From positions 175,281,047 to 175,345,046 of the forward strand of contig CM059186.1 in assembly GCA_030323885.1 (NCBI GenBank): DNA of 64,000 nt, in the 5' to 3' direction. Positions 22,453 through 32,933 of the stretch are shown here, piece after piece. The DNA is from Branchipolynoe longqiensis (Eukaryota > Annelida > Polychaeta > Phyllodocida > Polynoidae). The notes below the pieces were generated by a model. It was not told the origin of the DNA, did not search any database, and saw nothing but the letters and a program-made list of their open reading frames with translations. Made by a program: the position numbers and the translations under genes. The first letter of the stretch is position 1. The number at the start of each line of letters is the position of its first letter.

Positions 22453-22829
22453 CATATATATAAGTACATTATGACTCCATTATAACGCGATCACTCAAGT
22501 CCATATAATGCGATCGCGAAAATATCGGTGTGGCGTTAATTCGGGGTTCACTCTACTGAATTACCTTGGAATTAAAGACTTCTGGGTCCAATGAATCATT
22601 GCACTAAATCCAAATTCATGTTAAATTGGGTTGCATTATGATGGGACTTCAATGAATGCTGGGAGCATAAACAAAGGGCATGTTCCCGGTGAGCAAAATC
22701 GATGCGCTCCGCTTCCATCCGCTCATACCTCAGCTCACCTAACCTACACCTCAAGGGCGCGGGGGGGTGTGCGGGGAGGGGGGGGGCGATTGATTATGAC
22801 AATTTCAACGTCCGCTGTTGACTGGCCGG

Positions 22830-23500
22830 GGCGCACAGGTCATTAGGCGACTCCCCTCGCCAAGCCGACCCCCCCTCCTGCCAGGCCAGATAGCTGCCAT
22901 GTAGGCCCCCCTCTCAGACTCTCCCGGCCACACCTCATTTAAGGCAGCAATCCTGACTTCCTTTAGGGGCCTACTCAGGAAAGCACACATAACATGCTCG
23001 GATGCCCCACTCTTTCGGGGGGATTTCACCTTCCACCCCTGGGGCATGTCACTTCGGGTCAGGAAGTCGAAGACAATACAATTTGTGGAGAGAACACTGG
23101 AGATCCCGATTTCCAGGGTTTCCCATCCTCTTTTCTGTGCAGTCGGGGGGGTGGAGCTCCACCTCGCACAGCTCCCGGCTCACCCGGTGGACCAAGCCTT
23201 CCACACTCCCATGCCCTCAGGCTCATCGCCTATGGGGTACCCTCACTACTCCTCAGTACGTAAGAGACCCTGCCACCGCTCGGGCCTTGATCCCACACTC
23301 TTCTCGAGCCACTCGCTCAGGAGAGGGGGGGGGGGCCATCTACCTACTAATGGCCGGAGCTCGATCCAAGAGATCAAGACCCGCGGCGACTGGGCGAGTG
23401 ACTGTGTCTACCTCTATCTGCGAGTTCCACTCCAGGAATGCATCGCCAACGATCTACGGGTCGCCAGCCTCCTAGCGGCGGTGGGCTCCTCCACCTAGGT
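22830..23500 (+). pseudogene. DIRS-like tyrosine recombinase fragment
   Basis: Reading across frames on the + strand: SFRGLLRKAH (the conserved GLLR(K/R) motif with catalytic Arg, near 22950-22985), then FTFHPWGMSLRVRKSKTIQF (23021-23083), a HPLFCAV block, and finally SHSLRRGGGG (catalytic H-x-x-R) with IKTRGDWASDCVYLYLR carrying the GDW...Y terminal motif (near 23305-23430). Several frameshifts and a stop separate the blocks. G-runs at 22762, 23325 and elsewhere mark decay. It differs from the recombinase at 60452-61418, which has LHSLRRGAAQ and GTWTSD. No RT is attached. Confidence 0.85.
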
Positions 23501-23834
23501 TTTTTTTTGTTTTTTTTCGAGTTGGGATTTTGGTTTGGGTCTTTTCCCCCCTAACTCATACCGCATTACGTGTCTGTATCTTACTTATATATATTCGTTT
23601 GTCTCAACCACTATGTAAGAGTTATTAAATTTGTACTTGTCGCTACCTAGCCTGGCACTCGGCATTACTGATTGATTGATTGATTGATTGGTGGCTGCTT
23701 TACGCCATGTCAGCAGCATAGGCCATATTCACAGCGAGAAATGTTTGTTTTTTGTTCAAGCCATCGCTTTTACATGTAAAAGCAGACAATCAATTATGTG
23801 CCAATAGACACTCATTAAATTAGAAAGCTCACAA

Positions 23835-24299
23835 TCATATATTTGTGGTCAAGGGAAGCAAATTCCTATAGAAAAAGAAAACTTTTATTAATAATTGATA
23901 GAATTTATTTAGTAAACTATACAGTCCAGCTGCCCTCAAATAGGTTAAAATGTTTTCTTGTTTTACGTTAGTAAAAAGGTCATGCATACTGTCTGCAGTG
24001 TAGAATTGTTGGCGCAGGGCCAAAAAATCAACGCAATTTAGTAAAATGTGTTTGAGTGTCAGTGGGGATGGACACCCAATACATTCAGAGGGAGGTTCCC
24101 CCTTAAGCAGAAAAGCATGTGTAAGCCACGAGTGGCCAATACGGCAGCGGCTAGGGACCACTTGGTCCCGCCGACCTCCCGCATGAGTCTGTGGTGGTTT
24201 TCCCACAGATGGTTCAATTTCTTTAAGTTTATTAATGTTTTCATCCCACTCATGTTGCCATTTGGATTTTATGTGGGTGGCATTACTAAGATATAACAA
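23835..24299 (-). pseudogene. LINE fragment, RNase H-side C-terminus
   Basis: 154-codon open frame: YLSNATHIKSKWQHEWDEN at the start, then GGRRDQVVPSRCRIGHSWLT, a LLKGEPPSECIGC...LTLKHILLNC zinc-knuckle-like block (C-x-x-C...H-x-x-x-x-C) and a hydrophobic tail. This order is typical of the end of RNase H-bearing LINEs (Nimb/Outcast/Loa-like groups). Truncated at the 5' side, no RT left. Confidence 0.8.
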
Positions 24300-24699
24300 G
24301 GACTGGTTAGCATAGTATCATGATAATTCAACCAACGCAAGACAAGTACAGTATAAAGTGGCATTTATTCTTACTATATTGTTGTTACATTTAAGCCATG
24401 AGATGTTTGATTTATTAAGATTTCGAGGATTTCAGGCACGTAGCCCTATGAATGTCACTTGTAGTTTGGGTGGGTGGGACGGCAAATCCAAAGAAGAGAA
24501 CACGTCCTGTCGATGGAAATGCTCTGGTGGAAGTGTCTATAATGAGACTGGGTCGCATCTTGTTATGCAAATTTACAGAAGGTGGCGCCACAGTCAGAGC
24601 ATTATTAGTGAAGAAAGACATTATAGATGGCGCCACTAGTCGCCTCCATATTAAGTATGTACTTTTTCTTGCGTGTTAAATTACCCATGTTGAAATCAA

Positions 24700-24856
24700 C
24701 ATTGACAATGTGACTGTGTTAGATATCGGGTCATGATGTTGTCGGCTTGGTTTCCCCATGGGACATCACTACAAAGTTGCCATTAGTGTGCACTGTCACA
24801 AAATTGGTAACGATGATATGACCCTAGATGTTGCTAGGATGTAAACAAGTAACAAA
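24700..24856 (+). mobile_element. SINE family 1, 5'-truncated
   Basis: GTCATGATGTTGTCGGC, TTTCCCCATGGGACATCACT, GATATGACCCTAGATGTTGC. The tail ends in AACAAACAAAC. Confidence 0.75.
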
Positions 24857-24929
24857 CAAACAAACCTACTTCACCACACACCTACACACGCATACCCCAC
24901 ATCACACACACCTCGACACCACCTGCCCC

Positions 24930-24990
24930 TCGCCCGTCCTGATATGATCTTAAATGTTGCCAGGACGTAAGACTCCAACAACAAACCAAC
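24930..24990 (+). mobile_element. SINE family 1 tail only
   Basis: CGTCCTGATATGATCTTAAA, GTTGCCAGGACGTAAGACTC, then CAACAACAAACC. Followed by a C-rich tract (25000-25120). Confidence 0.7.
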
Positions 24991-25210
24991 CAGCCCACCC
25001 CTTCCAGCACCTACCCACCACCTGCACACTCAGATCCCTATCCACCCACACACCATACCCTCCCTCCACCACCCACCATACCCCCCCCCCACCCACCACC
25101 CACCCCCCTCCCCCACCCACGCCATGTTGCCGTGGCGATCTGCGTGCTCCGCCTATTCCTACAGCCTGACCACTTCGCCGCCCCTCACCCTCACGCCTCC
25201 GCTGCTCCAG

Positions 25211-25367
25211 GGTTCGTGTCAGGTGTTCAGGGCTTCGCGAGGCAGCCGTGACCGTCTGCGCAGGCGCAGGTCGAACAAGATGGCGGCAGGCGAGGCTGCA
25301 GGACCAGACCTGCTGGTACCGCCGGCCATGTTCCCCGCCATCTCGTCTGCCATCTCGTCTGCCAAAA
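25211..25367 (+). CDS. CNBD2-like protein, exon 6 (beta strand plus disordered linker)
   Basis: 157 nt; acceptor GCTGCTCCAG, donor GTAAGA; starts in phase 0 and leaves one base. Joined to exon 5 the protein reads WVYVVMK-GSCQVFRA, the G-x-x-x-V strand expected right after W-V-Y-V-V. The exon then turns basic and disordered (SRDRLRRRRSNK) and Ala/Pro/Ser-rich (MFPAISSAISSAK). Such long insertions inside the second CNB barrel are known for CNBD2-like proteins. The DNA also carries GCGCAGGCGCAG and AAGATGGCGGC motifs, with an in-frame ATG in the latter (25280). Confidence 0.85.
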
Positions 25368-25998
25368 GTAAGAGCCACTGTCAAAGCTTTCGTACACAAC
25401 AAGATAATTTACCACGCGAACAAGGAGCCCATGTTATGGAATTTTTAATGAACAAGACATGTAAGACAGTAAGTTCCGTAAGGAAGAGCAATATAATGAC
25501 AGTTGAAAGTTCGACTCAGGCCCTCAACCCCATGCGTATGACTGTTCGTTTGAAGGGTTGGGTGGGCGGCTGAGTTGAGTGGGTCTGGTGACTTGCTTGT
25601 CTGACTGCCGGGTTGGAAGTGAGGAATAAGGTTTATTGATTTCCGATGAAGGGCCCATGACATCATGATCATGCCTCGCGATACGATGACATCAGAGTCT
25701 CGTGGGGCTGGTTCTGGGTGAGACCAGGAGGAGCCCAGGTGGGGGAGCACTCCAGGTGGCGCCACCGTAGGGCTCCTTGTTCGCACGCAAATTACCCATG
25801 TTGGCGAACCACCATGAACAATTACTCTTGAATCCCGCTTGATCGGTCATTGGGAGTTCCATTTCCATCCTCCAGTCAAAGGAGTAGAAAGAACTGTGGG
25901 GTCAGATCCAAATTAAGTTTTTGTTTTTATGTAAGGTCATCATTGATCATGTGTGTGAGGCTTTGAGCTGAAGTTGTTCCTAGGGAAATATTTTAGTT
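25368..25998. other. Intron 6, first part
   Basis: Contains a GGTGGCGCCACC patch followed by TTGTTCGCACGCAAATTACC (25753-25800). A related block with GGTGGCGCCAC and TTAAATTACCCATGTTG lies at 24585-24690, suggesting an unnamed repeat of about 100 bp or more. Confidence 0.4.
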
Positions 25999-26000
25999 GT

Positions 26001-26356
26001 TTAAAGCTCGATGGAGGATTGAATTTTCTAAGCTAAAATACTTAAGTTGATCTGATATCCAGCTTGGATATTGCTACACTCATTAATTTAAGCATTTATT
26101 GCTGCATAAAAGGAATATTAAGTCAATTTTAATCAACAATGTCACTGTAGAAGTCTATTATATTTACCATTCGAGATATATATATATATATACAAATAAT
26201 TGATTTGTCATATTTTCACATTAAATATTTACTAAGTTAATCTTTTAAGATAAACGTTACTTCTAGGTAGATTAAGGTACATTCAAATGATCAGCATAAT
26301 ATATTTATCTTTGAAAGGAAAATACGGCAGAAACTCAAAACCGTCGAACTAAATAA
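26001..26356 (-). mobile_element. TTAAAG(C/T)TGCATAGTCC MITE, degenerate copy
   Basis: Reverse-orientation copy: TTAAAGCTCGATGGAGG at the left; AAATACGGCAGAAACTCAAA and ACCGTCGAACT at the right, with internal TAAGCATTTATTGCTGCATA. A TA tract has expanded inside (26178-26192). Confidence 0.75.
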
Positions 26357-26655
26357 CATTAAAAAATTGGATATTATTTTACTCTATGCATTAGTTCCTC
26401 TTTATACATTATATTATCGGCTATTAACGAGCCTATTTGAGAATTGTAACCTTGGAAGTGTTATGTTATTGTCTAATGTGAACTAAGCATTTTGTTTTTG
26501 TATTTTAGAAATGAAATACACTTGGCAAAGTTGTGCTTCATAACATACAGTACTGGGATGTTCAAAGAAGTGAGGTTGAGGCTTTAAGTTTTACAGACAG
26601 ACAACCTGGTGCTTGCCATTGTAGTAAACAAATAATAGTAGTCGTGTTGCACACT

Positions 26656-27887
26656 GAAGCCCTGGTCACATAGGTGTTAGTGAACGTAGTTGAACGTAGG
26701 TGAACGTAGTGGAGGCTAACATGGGCAAACGTGGTGTAAGTTTGTTAAACTACGTTGAAATACGTTAAGGTATGGAACATTTTGCCACCGAATGATACGG
26801 ATAAATACGTTATGGTATGGATGCCGTTACGTTCAACTACGTTCAACTATGTTCAATTACTTTCAACTATGTTAGCCTCCACTACATTCAACTACATTCA
26901 ACTACGTCCATTAACGGCTATGTGACCCCAACACGCACGACGTGGAACGGCCATGGTTTTGTGCGGGTCAAAGTACACTAGAGTATGCTAGAGTACATTA
27001 AGAGGTATGTTCCACTACGTTCTACTACGTTCGAAATTCAGCCTCTAACGTACCGCTCTTTTGAACATGTCCAAAAATTGAATCGGAGATCATGGCTCAC
27101 CCACATTATTACCAAGTTAATATTAAGGACAAGTATGGATGCCGGTATGTTCAACTATGTTCAACTACTTTCAACTACGTTATACCCCTGTCACACTACA
27201 ACGTAATGAGCCAACGTGAGCCTAACGTGGTGATATTTCGTCATTACGTTGATGTACGTTGGATTACGTTATGATGACGTCATAATGACGTTAGAGTGAC
27301 GTCGAGCTACGTCATGTTACGTCGTGTTACGTCGGCACGCGTCAAGGTTTTGAACCTGTTCAAAACTTTCGAAGTATCTCGACGTGAAGCCGTTACGTCG
27401 GGATGACGTGACAATGACGTTAGGTAGACGTTTCGCGATCGTTATAGCAGCGTAAATGACGTTAGAGTCACGTTATGTCACATCAGACCGACGGCCGGGG
27501 TTGGAGCAACGTGTGGGCAGCGTTTTGCACGTTACGGTCATGTTATGGTCACGTTACGGTCACGTTACGGTGGCGTTACGGTCACGTTACGTCCACGTCG
27601 CACCCGTTACGGTGACGTTACGCTCACGTTACACTAACGCCCGGTCACGTCGCCAATTACCCCTCCCCCCTAACGTTGTCACGTTACAGCTAAGGTCACG
27701 ACGTACACCGACGTTACTTTCACGTTACGCTCACGTCCACAATTTGCATATTACGCCCATAACGTCGACTTAATATCATTATTTTCACGTTGTGGTTATG
27801 CTGACGTAGTCACGTCGTAGTGTGACAGGGCCATTAGACTCCACTACGTTCACCTACGCCCACTAACGGCTATGTGACCAGGGCTTC
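26656..27887. mobile_element. MITE, GAAGCCCTGGTCACATA family, carrying a nested Harbinger MITE
   Basis: Ends GAAGCCCTGGTCACATAGGT and complement CTATGTGACCAGGGCTTC. Inner arms GTTGAACGTAG/GTTCAACTACG are shared with the element at 815-1188. A near-terminal arm also occurs at 26870-26930 (CATTAACGGCTATGTGACCC), so the left part may be a complete smaller copy. A TTA-flanked element fills 27183-27833. Confidence 0.75.
27183..27833. mobile_element. Harbinger-type MITE nested in a MITE (TTA duplication)
   Basis: TTA at 27180-27182 and 27834-27836. Ends TACCCCTGTCACACTACAAC and complement TCGTAGTGTGACAGGGCCA. Removing it restores CTACG-TTA-GACTCCACTACG, matching the uninterrupted arm near 26870. 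The interior is packed with ACGTTACG/CACGTTACGGT motifs. The Arg/Val-rich frame at 27456-27773 is a repeat artefact. Confidence 0.85.
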
Positions 27888-27913
27888 ATATCACCTTCAT
27901 TGTATGTTTCCAG

Positions 27914-27957
27914 GTAGTTTAGAAATCAGCGTCCCAAAACGTCAGACCAACCCAAAG
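27914..27957 (+). CDS. CNBD2-like protein, exon 7 (linker)
   Basis: 44 nt; acceptor TTTCCAG, donor GTAAGT. Two bases complete the codon begun by exon 6 (A+GT, Ser), then 14 codons SLEISVPKRQTNPK. Basic and disorder-prone. No domain match by itself. Support comes from correct phase on both sides and strong splice sites. Confidence 0.72.
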
Positions 27958-28388
27958 GTAAGTGGGTCTGCTTTATTATGTTACTTGATAGCCTCACCAT
28001 CATATTTAATTATTTAAGAGTGTCCTGGAACAGGCAACACACAACTTTTAATTAATTCATTAATCTGTTTATATCGCAAAATGTTATTTTGCTGGCGGGG
28101 TTTGGTCTTAAACTTGAATTTGTAAAGAATCGCGTTTGCAGATTGTTTTACTGTCGTGAAATTGCTCAAGCTCAGTCACTTTTCATGAACATCGCTTTGG
28201 TTTATTACACACTGGGGCTGTATCCAAAAATCTGTGATGACTACCATATCCCAGGATATCGTCTATCCTCGGGATAACCATACAAATGGTTGTACATGGA
28301 GTGGTGCTGGACTTATCTGAGCAATCCAATCTGGCGTTAAGTTATTCTCCATCTTTACCAGATATAGCACTATCCTCTAAATTCAAAC

Positions 28389-28682
28389 CGAGCGCGGTGG
28401 CCGAATCGGTAGAGCGTGGGCTTCAAGTGCGGAAGGTCGGGAGTTCGGTTCCCGGTCGAGTCAAACTGATGACTTTAAAATTGATACTTGTCGCTTTCTA
28501 GCCTGGCGCCCGGCATTAATAGGATAGGACAAGGATTGGTTAACTCAGTGTCAGGATAATGTGACTGAGTGGGATATGGGGTCACGGTGCCGGCGGCCTG
28601 ATTTCCCAGTGGGGCAGCACTATAAAGTCGCCATGAGTGCGCACTGGCACAATTCGATACCCATCCTGATGTGACCATTTTC
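28389..28682 (+). mobile_element. SINE family 1, nearly full length
   Basis: Head GCGCGGTGGCCGAATCGGTA with box A, then GAGTTCGGTTCC box B; body with CAGGATAATGTGACTGAG; truncated after CCATCCTGATGTGACC. Clearest tRNA-like head in the window. Confidence 0.88.
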
Positions 28683-28920
28683 ACTCTCACAATAGCAAAC
28701 CCCGGGACAGAGGTTATTCCCAGGATAAGGGATTACCACTTCTTTCATACAGCCAGAGTGGATGACCAAATGTGTACGTTTCCCACTTCTCATGTGAAAC
28801 GTCGTGGGTTCGAAGCCCAGCCGGGTGAGACCAACGAATAAGAACATTTATATTTGTTTCCACCTTGCATGGCCCTCGCCATTAATGAAGAAGACCCAAC
28901 TGCAAGCCAGTGAAATTGCT
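28683..28920 (+). other. tRNA-like fragment and spacer
   Basis: 28785-28835 contains CACTTCTCATGTGAAACGTC and GGGTTCGAAGCCC, a box B with a tRNA-like T arm, but no matching acceptor stem was seen. Probably a degraded SINE head. Confidence 0.35.
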
Positions 28921-29243
28921 TGGTTGGTTGTTTGAGTTTTACGTCCTGCCGCATCTGAGGTCATATCAGGACGGGTACTGACTTGTGACAGTGCACACTC
29001 ATGGCGACTTTGTAGTGCTGCCCCACTGGGAAATCATGCTGCTGGCACAATATTTCACTCAGTCACATTATCCTGACACTGCGCTAACCAGCCCTTGCCC
29101 TATCTATTAATGCCGATCGCCAGGTTAGGAAGCAACAAGTATCAATTTGATGATAAGTCATTGGTTTGACTCGACCGGGAACGGGACTCCAGATCTCCCG
29201 AACGCGAGGCACGCGCTTTACCGATTCGGCCACCGTGCTTGGT
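28921..29243 (-). mobile_element. SINE family 1, full length
   Basis: - strand head at 29215-29243 (CACGGTGGCCGAATCGGTAA), box B near 29175 (GTCCCGTTCCC), body, and tail AAACAACCAACCAA at 28921. Confidence 0.87.
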
Positions 29244-29321
29244 GCCAATGAAATGTCCCTATTTAATCAATGAATATAACCAATTAGTTCTGACTGTTAT
29301 TTGTTCATATTGTCTTTTCAG

Positions 29322-29394
29322 AGGTTGGAGAGGTCAAAGAACCCTGCCCCGCGGCGGAGTATATCTGAAGGACACTTACCACGCCTCATGCCTG
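29322..29394 (+). CDS. CNBD2-like protein, exon 8 (linker)
   Basis: 73 nt; acceptor TGTCTTTTCAG, donor GTACGT; phase 0 start, one base left over. The product RLERSKNPAPRRSISEGHLP is basic, with an R-R-x-S motif (RRSIS) that would be a good basophilic-kinase site, for example PKA. That would suit a cyclic-nucleotide context, but it is inference. Continues in frame into exon 9 (G+GC, Gly). Confidence 0.75.
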
Positions 29395-29399
29395 GTACG

Positions 29400-29520
29400 T
29401 GGTGTTCTCTGTGGTGGAGTGGTTAGCGTGTCTGACTTTTTTCTAGGTCGGACTCCTAATCTAAAGGTTGGTGGTTCGATTCCCCGTGCCCCCCACCTCT
29501 GCCAATTTGGATTTCCACTG
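29400..29520 (+). mobile_element. tRNA-like SINE head directly after exon 8
   Basis: Box A-like GTGGTGGAGTGGTTAGCGTG and box B GGTTCGATTCC lie in a tRNA-like layout with an extended middle part. A 3' extension (CACCTCTGCCAATTTGGAT) follows. It lies a few bases downstream of the exon 8 donor. Could be a class II tRNA relic; SINE is more likely. Confidence 0.55.
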
Positions 29521-29730
29521 ATGTGTATAACTTACAGCGACATCGAAGGCCAGTTGCTCTCATACCATGTCTATGTGGTGTGGGAGGTTAAAAATCCCTT
29601 GGGTCAGTAAAAGTGTAGGCTCGGGCTTTCTTTCGACAAACTGTCTAATGGTGAAAACAAGTCTATTCAGACTTATCCATGATAGGCAGTATAAATCTTC
29701 AAGAACGTGGGGTCTGCATATTAAGCAATT

Positions 29731-30180
29731 CTTACCTGATATGGAACTCAGGCCCCAGAGACATCTCCGGTGAGAATTAACTGACGTGAAGTCGATATCT
29801 ATATATATATATATATAAGAGATGGCTATGCCTTAGTAGGAGAAAGACACAAATCGAGGAGTGGTATATTGCTCAGCCAGAGCCTCGGTCAATACAATCT
29901 GAGGCTTCCACCACTCCTCGCTTTGTGTCTTTCTCCTACTAGGGCGTAGCCATCTCTTATGTGATATATAACGTATTATATGAATATAAAGGGGCGGAGC
30001 ATTCTTGTGATATTTATTCCGCGATTTATTATGCATGCTATTTATTATTTATCCATACCGCCTGATCAGGCGATTTACTGCGGGCCGGATCCCGCCTGGC
30101 GAGTTCTTACCCGATATGGAACTCAGGCCCGAGAGACATCACGGGTGAGAATTAACTGACGTGAAGTCGATATATATATC
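29731..30180. repeat. 70-bp direct repeats flanking a hairpin element
   Basis: TTCTTACC(C/T)GATATGGAAC ... TAACTGACGTGAAGTCGATA occurs at 29731-29801 and 30109-30179. Between them, 29815-29960 is an inverted repeat with about 48-bp arms (AAGAGATGGCTATGCCTTAG against its complement CTAGGGCGTAGCCATCTCTT). A short palindrome CGCCTGATCAGGCG sits near 30061. The layout resembles a small terminal-direct-repeat element. Confidence 0.75.
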
Positions 30181-30686
30181 GTGTCAACGCGTACATACCT
30201 GCCAGCAACACGTTAGGACGCGCCCGCAGCGCGTCCACACCGCGCGGCCAACGCATCCAGACGCGCCGGCAACACGTCCAACGCGCCGAGAAACGCTGGA
30301 GCAACGCCAATGGCGCGCCCACAACACGTCGATGGGACGTTCCCGACGCGCCGACGGAACGGTCGCATTTTTGGGGGAAAAAAGCCAACGTTTAACCGAC
30401 GTTGATCAACGTCCCGCCAGCGTTGCGCCGGCGCGCCGCCAACGGGTGTCGACGTGTTGCTAATGCATCCGTAACATGCCCGCCAACACGCTGCCGCGCG
30501 TTGTGGCCCATCGAAAGTTTTGTGCAAGCACAAAACCTCGACGCGGCCCAACGCGCGCCGACGTGTTCATTCAAACGTTGCTATGTAACGCGCCGGACGT
30601 GTACCGACGTTTTGAACAAAAACCCAACACGTCGGCACGCGTCGAAGCGCGTTCGTGAGAAACGTTGTAGTGTGACAGGGCCTTAC
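30181..30686. mobile_element. Harbinger-type MITE, left end missing
   Basis: The right end GTTGTAGTGTGACAGGGCC matches the Harbinger-like ends at 27183-27833. The interior is GC-rich with repeated AACGCG(C/T)C/GACGCGCC motifs. The left terminus is not visible. The three or four overlapping open frames are products of the GC-rich repeats. Confidence 0.65.
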
Positions 30687-31033
30687 CGGCGGCAGAAAAA
30701 AAAAAGAATTAATGCCCCACACTTAGCTGAGCAGTGTCTATCATATGCTGCACGACTTTCACTATAAATAACCCTGATAAGTTGTAGGTGGTGGTGTTGT
30801 TCTGCAACACCTAGCAGGATACAGGCGTCTTATTCAAAGCAGTGTTATAGCAGTCGCGCTCAGATGGGCTTGCATTTGCAGTGATAGACTTGAAAGCAAA
30901 TAAAAAAGATTTTTCCGAACAACAACAATAAGGAAGGGATACCTACAAAACTCAGCTGTCTATCTGCACCAACGTGTGGGCGTTAGAGACATTGCTAGAT
31001 GGGATTAGACGGTGAATGGCTATACATCACCAA

Positions 31034-31388
31034 AGACCCTATAATACTAAGACGGCTCACTCAGCCTGCACTGTTTAATCAAAATGATCAATCCCACCAC
31101 TTGGTGTGCTGGCTGTTCTCTTGGTTAAACAGTTGCTATATTATATGTATAAATGTATATATGAATGTGAAAGATGTGTGATGATGATGTGTATTTGTTC
31201 ATGGCAATTTCATATCGATGTGTATTCATATTTACCTATCTCATGTATAATATAATTGTATGTGTTTATATGTGAAACACCAACCAGCAGCTGGGCTGAT
31301 CAAACCCACCACAAGGTGGCACTGCAAAATTTACATTACCATGGGAGAGATAGGGAGTGAGCCGTCTAGTATTATAGGATCTTTGACA
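31034..31388. mobile_element. MITE with CCTATAATACTA(A)GACGGC ends
   Basis: Left CCCTATAATACTAAGACGGC followed by TCACTC; right complement GAGTGAGCCGTCTAGTATTATAGG. AAAGA/TCTTT flanks on the outside may be part of the inverted repeat. The interior has TGTATAAATG-like AT sequence and CCACTTGGTG/CACAAGGTGG complements. No ORF. Confidence 0.75.
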
Positions 31389-31426
31389 TCACCTGGCAAT
31401 TAATCAAATATGGCACCCACCCAGCC

Positions 31427-31783
31427 TTAAAGTTGCATAGTCCGATGGTTTTGAGTTTCTGATTTTTTTCTTAGATAAATATATTAAATTGATTGCTATA
31501 ACCTACCTTACTTTAGTTTGAAGTAACTTTGATTTGTATATGGCTAAGTTTTGAGATGTTTGAAGTGTAAATATGCAAAGTTAGTTTTTGCAAGCATGCC
31601 AACACTCTGGCACCAGAGGTTTCTGCAGTAATAGGTTCTATCAAATTGACTCAGCGTTCCCTTCTATGTGGTTACAAATGCTTAATGAGTGCATCAGTAT
31701 CTAAGTTAGATATGCAGAATCGAATATAGATAATTGTCTTGGTTTTGAAAATTTGATGTTTTCATCGGACCATACAGCTTTAA
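31427..31783 (+). mobile_element. TTAAAG(C/T)TGCATAGTCC MITE, copy next to its derived satellite
   Basis: TTAAAGTTGCATAGTCCGAT at the left and CATCGGACCATACAGCTTTA at the right; canonical interior. The 59-bp satellite starts immediately after its right end. Confidence 0.9.
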
Positions 31784-31794
31784 ATACGATCAGA

Positions 31795-32530
31795 AACTCT
31801 AAACCGTCAGATTGGGCAATTTTACATTCTCAATTTGGTTAAATACGGTCAGAAACTCAAAACCATCGCATTGGGCAATTTTACATTCCCGATTTGGTTA
31901 AATATGGTCAGAAACTCAAAACCGTCGGACTGGGCAATTTTACATTCCCGAATTGGTTAAATACGGTCAGAAACTCAAAACCGTCGGACTGGGCAATTTT
32001 ACATTCCCGATTTGGTTAAATACGGTCAGAAACTCAAAACCGTCGGATTGGGCAATTTTACATTCCCGATTTGGTTAAATACGGTCAGAAACTCAAAACC
32101 GTCGGACTGGGCAATTTTACATTCCTGATTTGGTTAAATACGGTCAGAAACTCAAAACCGTCGGACTGGGCAATTTTACATTCCTGATTTGGTTAAATAC
32201 GGTCATAAACTTAAAACCGTCGGATTCGCCAATTTTACATTCCCGATTTGGTTAAATACGGTCAGAAACTCAAAGTCGTCGGACTGGGCAATTTTACATT
32301 CCTGATTTGGTTAAATACGGTCAGAAACTCAAAACCATAGGACTGCGTAAATTTTACGTTCCTGATTTGGTTAAATACGGTCAGAAACTCAAAGTCGTCG
32401 GATTGGCCAATTTTACATTCCTGATTTGGTTAAATACATCAGAAACTCAAAACCGTCGGACTGGGCAATTTTACATTCCTGATTTGGTTAAATACGTCAG
32501 AAACTCAAAACCGTCGGAATGGGGAACTTA
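31795..32530. repeat. 59-bp satellite derived from a MITE end
   Basis: About 12-13 copies of a 59-bp unit containing GGTTAAATACGGTCAGAAAC, TCAAAACCGTCGGACTGGGC and AATTTTACATTCC. The period was measured at 59 from successive ACCGTCGG starts (31921, 31980, 32039). The unit matches the right end of reverse-orientation MITE copies (AATACGGCAGAAACTCAAAA near 26320). Stray related units occur at 32728-32815. Confidence 0.92.
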
Positions 32531-32933
32531 AAATGCCTACATTTACATATTCTCATGGATTAACGCCCTAGGCGTTTAAATTGGCAAATCACCGAAGTGG
32601 GGGTTCGGCGTTTACCCACACATGGATGTTTAAGGGGTGGGCATTTACGAAATATTGGCCAAGTGGGGGTTGGGTGTTAACTGCTTAACCCACACATGGG
32701 CGTTAACCAGTGAGAATTCATACGGTATTTAAATATGGTCAGAAACTCAAAAATATCGGATTGGGCAACTTTAATTGCATATGGTCAGACAATCAAAGCC
32801 TTCTGATTGGCCACATTGAAATGCCTTCACCTGCTGCAGCTTCTCGGGGTTGGTTCCAGCCCACAGCTGTGACTGACCTAGTTGAGAGTGCTGGTTCTGT
32901 CCTGATCACACTGTGACATCTACTACCTTCCAG

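Noticed and set aside
25250..25290. First exon of a new gene starting at AAGATGGCGGC
   Set aside because: The upstream acceptor CTGCTCCAG and the GSCQV continuation place this sequence in the middle of the CNB gene. Kept only as a possible internal promoter.
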